Origin: Cryptomeria japonica
Lineage: Eukaryota; Streptophyta; Pinopsida; Cupressales; Cupressaceae
DNA: 64,000 bases
Reading direction: 5' to 3'
NCBI RefSeq assembly: GCF_030272615.1
Contig: NC_081410.1
Span: 123,871,640-123,935,639, forward strand
How positions within the stretch are numbered: the stretch's first letter is position 1; each line of letters starts with the position of its first letter. Shown here piece after piece: positions 44,097 to 56,905 of the stretch. The position numbers and the translations under genes were made by a program. Under the pieces are notes generated by a model. It worked only from the letters and a program-made list of their open reading frames with translations, did not search any database and was not told the DNA's origin.

Positions 44097-44712
44097 CATA
44101 GCAATATGGTTCTTTGTTGAAACACAATGGCTACTGTGTAATCTTCTAGCTTTTCCTTCACTCCAGCCAATATAAATTTACTAACTCCTCTTCTAAATCC
44201 CATCTGTGATCAATTTGTATTTTCCTTGGTCAGGTATGCAATAACCATAGTCATTCTCCTTTATCCTCCACCCTCAACTTCAGTTTTTCTGCAACAATGG
44301 TAAAACAGCCTTGTTAGACTACATATATCCTGTGCTTCTCAAAGCTTTCTCAGCAAGAAGCCTTTTAACAAAGGACAATGCCTCTGCATCCATTAAGTTA
44401 AAAATCCTGCCTAGTCTTTCATTAGAAATATCACTCCTCAAAGATTTTAACCTGCGCATAGTGCACAACCTGCATTAACCTTGAAAGGATGTCAAAGAGC
44501 CAAGAATAATTGAGAACCCCTCTCACACTTTGTATAAACTATTTTAATTAGCCGTCTCATAGGATTATTAGAAAGCACTGCTCTCCAAAAATGGTACTCA
44601 CAAATCTTCTAACAACTGGAAACTAGGATTACAGGGAGATAATGTGCAGCTATATTCGAATAGCAATGAACTATAAAGCTGCCACTCCAAAGGATCTGCA
44701 CTTACCTTCCCT
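44097..44712. other. right flank of family G copy 2, no gene seen
   Basis: Noncoding, continuing the pre-insertion sequence from before 32672. A PBS-like or coding signal was not found. Confidence 0.4.
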
Positions 44713-44954
44713 GAGAAGGGGAGCTACTCTATCCCTTCATATGCCAATCAGTCCATAAACTTATTGCTTTCTTGGAAGCAATGTTTAATAATTAGAATTG
44801 CGAGTCAGTCCTTGACATCTACACAACTTTTCTGAGAAGGGGAGCTGCTCTATTACATCATTTACTAATTTATCCTCAAACTTATTGTTTTTCTTGAAGC
44901 AATGTTTAAATAGTAAGAACTGGAAGTCATCCCTCAGCATCTGCATTTCTCCTA
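44713..44954. repeat. tandem duplication, 121-bp unit
   Basis: GAGAAGGGGAGCT(A/G)CTCTAT...AAACTTATTG...GAAGCAATGTTTAA occurs twice with an offset of 121 bp (44713 and 44834). The copies are about 75-80 percent alike by eye. Confidence 0.7.
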
Positions 44955-44959
44955 AATCA

Positions 44960-47924
44960 AATTTCAACTTCCAGTCATTCATTTTCTATTTAGGACATCC
45001 ATTTATTACCAACTTAGAATCTCCTTATACTTCTAAGCCGAAGCAACCCATCCCTTTGACCATTTGCAGGCCATCTTATTCCTCAATAGCACTTCTGTTT
45101 CTGCAAAACCCAGATTTCCCCTTGCTGCTTCGTTAAAATTGAGTTTTAGATTGCCCTCCTTAGGTGGACTTCATTTGCTATTTCTTCTTTTATTATTTTT
45201 TAAGATTATCCCTTTAATAGCGACAGAGGTGCAAACATGTTACTGTTAACTAATGTAATTGTAGCTTCGATATATTTTCATAATCTTCATTATTTAGTAT
45301 CCAGAAACTGATTCAAACAAAGCATATACTTTTGAACATAATTTTCGTGTATAGAGATTTGATGCCAAGTTATAAATGTCTGCAGAGCATTTAGTCACCT
45401 GTAGGAGGATATCATTTCTAGGGTTGTGTCGATATCGGTCTATACAATAACCTTATTTGCACGCAGATAATTGTACTGCAGAACACATATCAAAGCAACT
45501 TAGGTAGAGTTCTTGGAAAAACAGAAATTAAGAGGCTTTGACTGTGATGAAATTCTGTTGTGCCTCCAAGAGCGACGGTATTTTTTTGGTGAAGAAAAAA
45601 AAAATATTCAGAGGTCAAATAGTTACAATGAAGGGGTCTAAATTAACAATCAGGCCATGCTTGAGAGTTCTTTGAGCAGCTGATAGATTGAAATGACATA
45701 GATATTCAGTTGAAGATTACAAAGAAGACATAGATCTGATGATATTGAATAGCCAAGAATGGCAATTGCTGTTGCAATAAACTTAGATTCTTACTGAAAA
45801 GGTCGGGGACTTAGGACCTATCAAATTACTAACATCAGAAGTATATACATGAAAAGTACTAGTGAAAAGATGTTGAAACAGCTATTTTTCTGTGAACAGT
45901 TATCCTTGTGGAACGACAGGTGCCAGGGCAATTTTGCTTTTCATTGAATGCATTCTGCATTGATTAATTGTCATTTATCAACGAATGGGAGCAGTCTGCC
46001 AGTTGTTTCCTCACATAGCTGGGTTGTTGGAGCAGTCTCCACAGAAGGCTTGATACTCTGGGAGAAATGGGAACTCAGCTTGCACTTGGATTATGTCAAC
46101 TACTTGACACTGTGTATTTAAAGAGAACCTAGGAACCAGTTGCCTGTATAGGATATTCATGATTTTCAATGTCAATGCATTTGTTAATTGAAATTTTGAG
46201 TCAATCCTCTTTTACTGTCTTCCTTCTACATGAAGGTGGAGCAAATTGGGTTCCGTGAACAGATTACTTTCTTCAAGTAATTACTTTGATGCTGGATAAC
46301 TTAAGAAATTTCATGTACAACCTGTAGTGAATTGGGATCATCTTTCCTGTGGAATTCTGGTTTTGGAGTTTCAGGTGAAGCCAACAAATAGGGTAAGTGG
46401 AAGAGGAAGAGGAAGAGGAAGAGGAAGAAGATGGGGTGGGTGCCATGGTGTGAAATTACAAATGGAGGATAAGTAGGAAAAGTGGCTGCAAGGTACTAGA
46501 GAAAGGCCAAGGCAAGGGCAAGAAGGATTGGGATAGTTTTGACATTAGAAGTGAGTGGAATATCGGTAGCATATGAAATAAGGCTCTTGTGAAAAATGGA
46601 GAGATGAATAATTGGGATTTAGAAGTAAACAGGGGTTTTGGTACTGACTGAGGTATACCAGCCTGAAGTTAGTTGATTCCTATTAAGTGAGGAGAGTAAG
46701 CCAAAGTGATTAGGGACTGGGATCAGACTTTGGCTCAGGGAATGGGTGGCTGGTCTTATCTGTCAACTGAGAATAGGTTGAGAAGAGCTAGCAGAACCAC
46801 AATGCGTTCTCTCTTCAAAGTGGATTTGTGATTTTTCTCTCTCTATAGATTTCAAGGGGTTTGCAAACCTTTGTATGGCTCTAGTCCTGGATTGGTGCTG
46901 ATTGGTGCTGATTCTTAGGTTTGGTATATTTTCTGGAGTCTGGTAATTTTGATATTTATGGCCGCTGAAAAATCAAAAGTAACCATGTGGGATACATGGG
47001 AAATGAGTGGAAATTCCTTAAAAGCATACCACAGATGATTGTGACTGAAAGCTTATCATATGGTTAATATTTTTCTGTGAAATGGAAGGTGGGCTATTTG
47101 AAATTTTAGCTAGTCAGGGAAGTGAATAGAAAGGGGGCAAACAATTGCTTTGGGAAGAGTTGAGAGTTGCTTGACTTTTTATGGTTCTCTGCACCATTCA
47201 TTGTCTTATCCTGAGCACATTGTTTGAGCCCTTTTCCTCTTGCTGCCTATCCATGTTGGCTGTGCTGTTTAAATATGCCGATGGGTGTTGAAATCTCCCA
47301 AAAGAATGATATTGCCAATAGTGGAATATCGAGAGATATCAGGAGAGGTCAAAGAGAAGCAATTTTTGTATTGTTGGTGAAATTAGTTCACAAAAATAAC
47401 ATTCGTAAGGCCAATAGATTGCATCTATAGAAAGGTCAATATTTGGAAAGTGCTATCAAAGTAGCCACAACAAAGAGGGAGATGAGATATGTTGTGAGGG
47501 TAGGAGATAGATGCAAGTGATAAGGGGAGGTGAAAAGTGATAGGGTTGTATGGTGGAAGGGGGAGGTATAAGGAATAAGGAATAGTGGAAGGGATGTAAG
47601 GAGTAAGGAGGTATTCCTGGGAATGGAGACATACAAGTCAAATAATAGTTAAATAAAAGGTAACATTGGCATGATAATAAACCTACCTAAGTCAAAGGAA
47701 GTTAGGCATGAAGGGAGGGGCTGTAGGCAGATGAAAAGGAGGGTGTTTGAAATGGTTGGGTTTCAAGATAAGATATATAAAATATACAAGTAGGCAGTTT
47801 ACCCAATTTATATAGTCGCTACTCAATGTCTTTGAGAATTTGAGTACAGATAAAAACTGGACATGAGTAAGACTGCCAAATTCGCATGCCATCCTCGGGG
47901 GGAAGTGATGTCATGTTTGATCTT
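44960..47924. other. noncoding interval with a GGAAGA microsatellite
   Basis: No gene is recognised on either strand. A GGAAGA simple repeat of about five units lies at 46398-46430. Confidence 0.45.
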
Positions 47925-49180
47925 TAAGCTTGTTGGTGAAACTTAACACTTATGAAACCTTCATGTGCTTTTTGTATGCCAGTTTGATTTTATAACCATT
48001 TATTTTCTCTTATAACACTTTGGTTGCATGATCATCTCAAAATTAATGGTAGGTGCAATCTCTCATTAGGATTTTAGTGACTGCCTTTATAAACCTCTTA
48101 AAACAAGCTTAAATTTAGCTTAAATTCATGGGTGAAATTGTGATGATGCATTCAAAACTGCAGAGTAAACTGATGCAACTCTTGGGGTGGTAGTTGGTAA
48201 ACAACATTATATAAACTGTGATGTATTGTTATCCTCAGACAAGTTGATACATTTGGGTCTGCAATAAACCATAATGAGAAGATCAAGTAAGCAATAAATC
48301 AGAACTGCAATGAGAAGAGAAATCAACCAAATATGTTAATTATATGTTCTTTGCAGTAGTGTTTAAGTCAAAAATATTTGTTCAATTTGACCACTTGACT
48401 TATTCAAAATAGAATCCAATAGAAACCATTAATTTATTTTTAGTAATTCTAATTAATTGGTAACGAATCTTTAAGCTTCATGGATTGCATATGAAATCAT
48501 TTGCTTTTTATATTCCAATTTGATTGCAGTCATATGTTTTTTGTTAGAATTTCTTTGCGACATACTATTGTCTTGAGACAATTTGATAGATTTGGATCTG
48601 CAATGCACCATAATGAGAACAAGATCAATTAATTAATAAATCAGAATTGCAATAAGTCAAGAAATCAACTAAGTTTCAATAGAGTGTGTTCTTTGCATGA
48701 ATGCTTTAACTTGAAAGTAAAATCACAATGACCACTTGTTGAAAAATTAAAATAGATTGCAATAGAAAAAATTATTTGCTTTAGTAATTCTAATTAATCA
48801 ATATCCAGTCGTTAAGCCTCATGGACCGTGTATGAAACAATATCATGCTTTTTATATTACAGTCTCATTTCAGAGCCATTTGTTTTCTGTCAGGAATTCT
48901 TTAGATGGACAGTCATCTTAAAAAGTAAGAGATAGATGCAATCTGTCATGATGCTTGTGGTAAGTGCTTTTGTGAACCTTTTTAAAAAACCTGCAATTTG
49001 GAACAAATTTGCTCAAATTCATTGGTGGAAAAGAAACTATGCATCCAAAAACTGCACAGATCAGAATGGTACAGCTTTTGTTTGGTAGTTTATATATAAT
49101 ATGCAATACACCATTATGAGTAGGAGAACGACTAATGATCAAGTTGGAACTGCAATAAGGAGAGAAAACCAAATTTTTTA
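47925..49180. repeat. three diverged copies of a long repeat (about 340 bp or more)
   Basis: Shared blocks are CTGCAATAxACCATAATGAGAA (near 48263, 48600, 49105), AAGC(T/C)TCATGGA...TATGAAA (48475 and 48814, with a weaker form at 47928), and GATGCAATCT(C/G)TCAT followed by a GTGACTGCCTTT-like block. The offset between the first two is about 340 bp. Copy order is partly rearranged. Confidence 0.6.
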
Positions 49181-49858
49181 ATTATGGGTGTTCTTGAATG
49201 TTTCTTTCAATGGGAAAGTATTTAAGTGTAGAATGCTTAGCTTACAAATGCAACTAAACATTATTTTGTATATGCAAGAAAACTTCTAAAGAGAGAACAT
49301 TGCTCTATCAATATGTATGCTGTTCGGGAAAAAAAAAAGCATGTTTATGCCATGAAGAGTAATATGGAAAGTAATATCCTATTGAAGGGTATTCCTATGA
49401 AAGTGGTAATATGCCTGGTCGTTGGTTTTACAATAGATAAAAATGCTTGAGATAAGATAAGATAATTTTATTAATGTCCAATGGAAAACCACAAAGCGGG
49501 TCCAAGGGACTGCCAACAACTAGAAAGGGGGTCAGCCCATAGAAAGGATACCAAACGGTGCCCAAAGAAAAGCAACAAAGCACTAGGGACAAACAAAGAA
49601 AAAGAAGCCGAAAGAAAGGAAAGAGAGAGGGGGAAAGGGGAAGAGGGGAAGGGAATCCCAGCCGGGACAGCCCTAATCCCCCGGTCCCCACTACAAAATC
49701 TGTATCGCAGAGAAGAACCTCAAAATAGATGTGCAACCCGAAGAGCCGGCAGGAGGCCCAGAGCCCTTATGAGGCTTCCTGGAAGGAGAGGAGCATTGCT
49801 GCTAAAGGGAGCCCCTCCTAAATATCGTTGACCAATGAGGGATGGGGAGGGGACCAAG

Positions 49859-50437
49859 CTAGCGCTTGGTGCCACGAGCTGAGTGAGTCTCAGGAAAGGA
49901 GGTAGTAAGCCAACATGACTGTACAAATGTCATCGTGCTTATGTTGAGAGGAGAGGTCTTGGAGTTGGAGAACCTCCTGAATGTAGAGAGCAAGGCACCT
50001 CTGGTTAGTGTATTTGAAAAAGGTGGAGAGTGACTGGGCTTCCTTGAGAGGCAGTGAAATCTACCTTTGATCTCATAGTAAATAGGGCAACAGAAAATGA
50101 AGTGCTCCTCAGTCTCAACCTCTCCCATGCTGCAAAGCCAACAAGTCTTGCTATCTCTGACTAACTGATGATCAGTCTCAATTCGGAGACGATGAGAGCC
50201 CACCCTGGAAGAGCCAAGGGGTATCCGAAGAGAATGCCCCCAGTGGTAGGATAGATAAGAAGGATACACAATGAGCCCATCTTTCAGCTCTAGAAAATGC
50301 TTAGCATAAAAGGCCATCTTAGGGTGGAGGTCCCTCGTGGGGGGTGACTCAGGTGGTGTGGATGAACTGCCTGTAAATATCCTCACGAACACACCTATTA
50401 AGCTCTTGTCTAGAAGGAAGGAGATGGTGAGGAGCAC
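49859..50437 (-). pseudogene. LINE ORF2 C-terminus with zinc knuckle
   Basis: SHRLRIETDHQLV is followed by CWLCSMGEVETEEHFIFCC, a CX2C...HX3-4C knuckle at residues 99-117 of this frame, as found at the end of plant LINE ORF2 proteins. It is thought to bind the element RNA. The stop lies just before the 3' untranslated region. Confidence 0.8.
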
Positions 50438-50715
50438 CCAGAGAGTACTGGAAGGGAGGGAGACGATCTATCTCAATCCCAATAGAACCAAGAAGAACCG
50501 AAGCCTCAGTGAACCAACCACGAGCCCGACCCATGGACACCGAGGCAACAATGGCCTCAAAGGAGCCATAAGCAAGGTAGGGGTACTTGAGGTATCCCTA
50601 CCCAATGTCCTGCATAACCATGCAGGCGGTGCAAGAACCAAATAAGGTCAAAGATGGCCCTAGGTCTAAAGGTGTGAGCCCCGAACTCCGCAAGAATATT
50701 ATTATGAGGTATGGT

Positions 50716-52212
50716 CTACTTGCATCTGATAATGCGCCGAAGAATAAGAACCTGAACCCACTTTGCAAAAGCCCAGTCAGACTCCAAGAGGGATGACCCC
50801 CAAACCAGAAACCCATAAAGAATAGTAGGCCGAATCAAAGTGTCCATGAGGGTCAACTTGGATGTGGTGTCTTGGAAGCAGTGCCAGAAGCACTGTCTCT
50901 CAAGAAGACCCAAGGAACCATAACCCTTGTTGATCCGTGGATGGAGGGCAGGCCTCAAACTGAAATGGGGGCCAGAGAACTTGATCCCCAGGTAAGTGTA
51001 TGAAGAAGAGATTTGAACCTCCACCCCTTTGAAGAAAAAGTGAAGGCGAGAGGTCTTAAGGCAGTTAAAGACCATGACCTTTGTTTTCCCCAAATTGATC
51101 GTCAATTGTCTAAGGTCACAAAAAGCCGCAAGGCAACTGTCTTTGTAAACCCCTCAGGGGAGGAGGCCAAGAGGATAACATCATCAACGAAGAGAAAAAT
51201 AAAGATCAGAACATGGTGGAGATGGCAACCATCCACCAAATGGGAGTGCTCCAAATGAAACCCCTCCAACTCATCAATGTAAATGCCAAACAAAGTGAGG
51301 GAATGGGAGCAGCTCTGCTTTACACCAATAGTGCTCCTGATGAAGTCAGAGGAACCAAGGGGGGTCTTAAGATGACTCAAAACCAACTCATAAAGTCTCA
51401 TAATGGTGGCCACAAGAGTCTCGGAAATGCCAATGTCCCGAAGTTTCTGGAAGAGTCCATCTTAGGCACATAATCAAAGGCTTTGTGGAAGTCCACAAAG
51501 CAGTAGTAAACCTTCGAGGAATGGTGACGAGCCTCCTCAATAATAGCTCTAAGGTTCAAGACATAATCTATGGTGTGATAATCCGTTTGAATTCGGCATG
51601 TCCCCGAGCACGGATACCACGATCGTCCAACTCTTTGGAGAGAATAGCATGAAGAAATGTGGCGTAGAGTTTGGAAAAAGAGTGACCAACCATAATAGTC
51701 CTGAAATTGTTAGGATCAGAAGTCGGGCCTGCCTTGTGGATCGGGTGGATGATGTGATGTGACCAAGAAGGAGGAAACCTAGTACAAACCACATGGTTGA
51801 ATAAGTCAGCTAAATAGGAATTCGGGATGGCACTACCATGCTTGAAGAACTCGACCTGAAAACCCTCCTCATCAGCCGCCTTGCTACTGTTCATAGTTCT
51901 AATAGCTTCCTTGATGTTTTTGTGGGTGAAAAGATGGCAATGAGGGGGCGAGGCGGCAAGGATGAGGGGCTGGTCGGGGATATTATAAAGCATGGAAGTA
52001 TGGGAAACCAGAGAGCCATGGTCCAGATCAATGGGAAGGGGGGGGGGGGCGACGGGGGAAAAGGGTGCGCTAGAAGGACTTGGGGAAGTGGATGAGAGCG
52101 GCTTGAAGAGATCTTTTACGTTAGGAAATGAAGAGGCGTTTCTTGCAGCGGAGATGACGGTAGGACGTTTTAAGTTGTGCAAGATCAGGGTGGTGGTTGA
52201 AAAAGGCTTCAC
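50716..52212 (-). pseudogene. LINE reverse transcriptase
   Basis: Motifs appear in order across three frames: NSSKAADEEGFQVEFFKHG, IHPIHKAGPTSDPNNFRTI, the second catalytic-strand region CFVDFHKAFDYV (near 51500), and FVDDVILLASS with the catalytic FVDD at 51180-51191. NLGKTKVMVFN and SYTYLGIKFSG follow. The enzyme copies the RNA at the nicked target. Stops and frameshifts near 51565, 51413 and 51105 disable it. Confidence 0.92.
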
Positions 52213-52400
52213 ACAGGGCAGGGGGGGGGGGCGACGGGGGAAAAGGGTGCGCTAGAAGGACTTGGGGGAGTGGATGAGAGCGGCTTGAAGAGATCTTCTA
52301 CACTAGGAAATGAAGAGGCGTTTCTTGCAGTCGAGATGACGGTAGGACGTTTTACGTTGTGCAAGATCAGGGTGGTGGTTGAAAAAGGCTTCACACAGGG
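52049..52400 (-). repeat. 182-bp tandem duplication inside the LINE
   Basis: The block starting GCGACGGGGGAAAAGGG at 52049 recurs at 52231 after a G run. The copies differ at only about seven positions, far fewer than the LINE's coding decay would suggest. It lies between endonuclease and RT. Confidence 0.9.
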
Positions 52401-52523
52401 TATGGTGGTGAGATTTGCAATCTGCATCATACCATTTGTTCATAGGGCAAGTGCTACTCCTAGAAGGATGGGGTGGGGGGAGATGAAATGGGGAAAGGAC
52501 AAGAGGGCTGCCCCCCAAATAGA

Positions 52524-53515
52524 CTAAGAAAGGCACTCAAACTTGACGGCAGTAGATTCGAGAGGGAAGAAGAGGGAGTCTAGAGGGAGGAGCTGCCGAA
52601 GGTGGTGAGCAAAAAGGTCACGGTCGACATCGTCAAAGAAAAAGGAAGTACGAAGGGGGGGAGGGCCAAAGGGGCAGCCTATGGGGGGGTTGGGGGGGAT
52701 GGCTTGAATGGAGAGGCTAACGAGAGAATGATTGGGTAGAGGGATAGGGGTGATCGAGAAGTGGGTAATAGAGGGAATAAAGGAACAATTGGAAAGAACA
52801 TAATCCACAACACTTGCCCCACTGTAGTGAGGCTTGCAAGTAAAAACAGAGAGCCCAGGAAGCGAGGTAAGCCATTAAGAACCACCAAGTTAGAGGACTC
52901 ACAAAGTTGAATGAGGTGTTAGCTGTACTTCATGAAAGGTCTTGAAGCATCCTTTGAAGATCTCTGGAGCCCTAAAGCGAGAGGATCTGCATCCTCAATG
53001 CACATAGTATCTGCCACATGATCATGAAGGAGGGGCTATGCAACTTGAGTCTGTGTATTAAAATCACCTAGAATGAGAACGTCACCAGCCATAGAGAACT
53101 AAGAAATGCTATCATGGAGATCACCCTTGGGGCCATTATGAATTGCATACGGAGAAGAGGCAAGGAGAAGTAGCATACCCCAATGAAGATGTCCTTGAGG
53201 TGGGGGGCAGATTGGCTAACCTGGACCCACAAGAATCTATCCAACTCATCAACGAGAACAACTAAAGTCTTACCCTAAAAATGATTGCTAACAAGGCAAG
53301 CAACACCCTCGGAACCACGGACCCCACCAGAGCACCGAGCCTCAAGTCTAAAAGAAGATAGCCAATGGAATCCAGAAACACTCAGAAGGGGACGGGCGGA
53401 GCTCTCACGAGTCTCAGTGAGGAAAAGGAAATCAAAAGAGCCAAAAGCATCTTGCAATAAGCCCGGTGAAGACCAGAAGGTCCCATTACCATTCCAACAA
53501 TTGATCTACAAAGTA
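52524..53515 (-). pseudogene. LINE apurinic endonuclease domain
   Basis: INCWNGNGTFW and FLFLTETRE match the N-terminal N and E motifs of LINE endonucleases. FIGVCYFSLP and, near the C-terminal end, LPNHSLVSLSI match the later motifs, where S-D-H-S is usual. The catalytic region has D changed to N at NHS. The domain nicks target DNA to prime reverse transcription. Several stops break it. Confidence 0.8.
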
Positions 53516-53691
53516 TTCCTAGTGGTATTGCAATCACTTGCACCCTACTGGGCTTGTAGGCATCATTTGGTAGCAGCAGTGATGTTCCTAGCTTCCCCCC
53601 CCTGGGGGGAAGGAATCTCTAATGATAGTCTTGAGGTTCCTTATGACAGCCCATTTACCCTCACGTCTAGCAGCAACAACTTGTGCTTTCG

Positions 53692-54013
53692 TCAAGAAAG
53701 ATCTTCGTCAAGAAAGATCTTCGTGGGCAATGGGAAAAGCTTCCTTCGAGCCTTAAGAACACAAAGTTGGTTTGCAGTAGTGATAAAATGAAGAAAGAGG
53801 GTGGACTCATACCCGACCCAGGCCTTGTTGAGTGTGATGTCAGGAAGATTGAGCTGCTTCCGAAGGAAGGAGTAGCCAGCAGACAAAGGATTAGGGGAGA
53901 TGGAGGGGAGACCCCGCACTTTAAGATTAAGCTCATGGGCTTTCCAAGTGCGCTCCTCAAAATTCTTGGATTGCACCAGCTTCTCGACACGAGCTAGAGG
54001 AGGGGTGCTTGGT
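53692..54013 (-). pseudogene. LINE ORF1 fragment
   Basis: RTWKAHELNLKVRGLP and LHFITTANQLCVLKARRKL, then KIFLDEDLS, match the end of LINE ORF1 proteins. In these an RNA-binding fold is followed by a basic R-K-L...I-F-L-x-E-D-L segment. The upstream end is lost at the Tat LTR. Confidence 0.65.
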
Positions 54014-54708
54014 TGTTGAAAATTTTGTATAGTTGGGGAAATATACAAAATTGTGGCTTTAACCACAGTGTGTGAGTATAAACTCTCCTAATTAAAGGAA
54101 GGCTCCCCATATCTATCTAATACTAAAACTAAAATAGGATGGAACAAAAGTCTTTGTTCTTTTTTCAAGAAAGCCAATATCCTTTTCTCTTCACAGAAAA
54201 GTGATAGCAATTTAACATAAAACAACAGTAACAACTTTTGAAATAAAATGAGAGAAAGGAAATGAATTTTCTTGAAAGCTCAAAGACTTCCCTCACTTCC
54301 TCGGGACGAGACAGCAAACAGTAAGAACTATTGTGTGCTCAAAGCCTCACAGCTATTTCCTATCACAAAATCTACTTCTAATATCTCTCTCAAGAACAAG
54401 TGTAAGCACAAAGTCTTACAACTTCTCTCAATAGAACTTCTATTCTTTCTAAAATTAATCTCCAATACTTGCAGCACAAAGTCTGCAAATCAAATTTGAT
54501 TAAGTTCTTTAAGAAACACTTGCAAGAAAGACAATATTGAACACAAACTCAAGAATGTAGCACAAAGTCTCAACACTTGGGCAATCTTCTTCTATTCCTT
54601 TCAATTCTTCAATTTACACAATAAAAGCTCAAAGATTTCTTTGCTACAAATTTGGTAGAGTTTTTGCTTGGTTTCAAAAAGATAAAGATTATAATAGATC
54701 CCCTCAAG

Positions 54709-54716
54709 TATTTATA
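54709..54716 (-). promoter_or_regulatory. LTR TATA box
   Basis: TATAAATA on the minus strand, in the setting CTCC-TATAAATA-CTTGAGG. Confidence 0.55.
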
Positions 54717-56694
54717 GGAGTGGAGCCTTGAGAAAAAGGTGAGAGGGTCCTAACTGAGAAATTCTCTCAACCATCATGACTTATTCCAACTACAGTCTTA
54801 ATTGAACTCAACTTGTACTTGCTTTACATGTAATTACAAAAGTGCAAGTGATGAGTTAACTTGCAATTACAAAGTTATTTTTTACATGTGACTTGTCATA
54901 ACAAAATTACAAATGCATAATTAAAACTATTCTATGTGTCCAAAGACATGACTCTAACTGCATCATCTTTTGTTTGTAATGATCTTCATTTTGCTTCAGG
55001 ATGCTAGAATTTGAAGTATTCTGGATTGGTAAAGACATCTTGAACCGGAACGAGAATTAGCATTCTTAATGATCTTTGTGTCCTTGGCCAACAAACTTCA
55101 ACCTTATCTTCTTGCTTGGGGTAGTACTGGCTTTTCAGGAGGGAAAGGGCTGCCTTCCTCTTTTCATGTCATGACTATCTTTGTCTTGAAAGCATTCTAT
55201 GTTCTCAACCATGAATTGTTGTTGTATCTCTTTTTTGTATTATCCTCCAATCTTGAAATTTGCTTGCAAAATAAGGCCCATGCCTTAATCCATTGATTTG
55301 GTAGATTGTGTGTGCAAACCGAACTGACAAGGGAAGGGATAAATTGATGCAAAAATGGGCTCACAAGTCAATTTCGGGTTTTGGAAGCTGCATTACATGT
55401 GTGGGAAAAACAAGAGCATTAACTTGCAATTGTGGAGAACAAACGTGCAACTTCATATGTGTAATGGGTAAACACAAGTTTGCACTTGTAATTGGACCTT
55501 TAAGACTCATTTTCAAGTGTTTTTTTGAGTGCATTTTGGACCAATTTCGGGTTCTGGAAGGCTGACTGCAAGTAGAATTTAAATGGGAAAAATGAATGAA
55601 GGTGTGAAATGAATGGATGAAATGGTGGGAATAGGGATCTTGATATGAGGGAAATGAAGCTTATGACCAAAAACAACAAGTGCGGATGGTTATGAATGGA
55701 TTTTTGAAGAATTTTTTCATTTTGACCATATGAAAAATGGGAAGAACTTTTACTTGTAATCAGGTTTTTAAAACCCGAAATTGGAAAGACAAGTTTTTTT
55801 ACAACTTTGAAACTTGAAGTTTTGGCAAAAGAGGATTAAGTCTTTTCAACCAAAGGGAAAAAATAGCATTTCCATCTTACTTGCAATCAGATTTTTAAAA
55901 CCCGAATGCAAGTAAATGAAAATAATACAAAGGGGAAAAACAATCCAATCTCCAAATTGCATTCAAGATTTGGGTAAAAATGGGAAGAACTCTCTCAAAC
56001 CTAAATTGAAACAAGAGCAAAACAAACAACTATCATGATCAATCAAGGAATTTCAAAACAACAAAAATAAAATAAAGACAACTGAAAACAAAACATACCT
56101 TACTTGATCAAGATGTCTTCCAAGAAGATGCAACAATCCTTGAAAGGAAGAACCGATTCCTTAAATAGAGAATAAAACCACAAAACCGAAACCCTTGCCA
56201 TTTCCAAGCAAAACTGTGATTTCAACCGAAAGCACTAAAAATGACATTCAAAAAGGAGAAAGAATCGGTCAATATTCCTATCAAACCCGTAAATGGAAGC
56301 AAGAAGATAAATCGTTTAGTTTAGATGAACCAAAACGCCTCCATACATGCTGTAAAAATGACTTGAAAGGAGAAGAAAAACGTGACAAAAGATCAGCAAA
56401 ACACCTTCCTTTTGGCAAAAACTTGGTTCAAAATTCAATAAAAATGCTTAAAAAATGACACGCCTCCCTCATTCGATGAATTTCCTCCACAAAAGTCGGA
56501 TTCAAACTCCAAAATCGAACTCTTTGGAGAGAAAGGCAGGTCGGGTTCTTGAGGAAAAGAAACGAGTTTAAAAGCTTTGCAAAGACGTGTAATCGGGTTT
56601 TAAAAACCCTTCTACAAGTTTTATTTGCATCATTTTTCACTTCAAAGGCGAATTCGGGTTTTAGAGGAAGAAGAGCAAAAAGAAACAACAAAAC

Positions 56695-56905
56695 AACTTG
56701 TAATAGGGAAATAAAATTCCCATTACAAGTTTTAAAAACAAAAGATAAAGGAACAAAAAGACTTGTCATAGGGAAATAAAATCCCCTTTACAAGTTAAAA
56801 ATGATTTAAAGGACATAAAATTTGTAATAGGGAAATAAAATCCCTATTACAAGTAAAAAGAACATTAAAACTTGTAATAGAGAAAAAGAATCCCTACCAC
56901 AACTT
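56695..56905. repeat. array of four CTTGTAATAGGGA hairpins
   Basis: Four units near 56695, 56761, 56821 and 56870 each read CTTGTAATAGGGA, a short AAATAAAAT spacer, then TCCCTATTACAAG or a variant. Each can form a stem of about 12-13 bp. The spacing is 50-66 bp. Confidence 0.85.

Larger units (their letters stand above)
49451..54013 (-). mobile_element. LINE (non-LTR retrotransposon), decayed
   Basis: On the minus strand the order is an ORF1-like fragment, apurinic endonuclease, reverse transcriptase, C-terminal zinc knuckle, 3' untranslated region and a TTATC-repeat tail (49451-49465). There are no LTRs. The coding part is split by many stops and shifts. It ends abruptly at 54013 against the LTR of the Tat element, so its 5' end was probably separated by that insertion. 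The clade is unclear; no RNase H domain is seen. Confidence 0.9.

Noticed and set aside
44785-44982. LRR-like minus-strand frame
   Set aside because: The Leu spacing is irregular and the frame arises from the 121-bp duplication.
53285-53791. 168-codon plus-strand frame
   Set aside because: Antisense of LINE endonuclease and ORF1.
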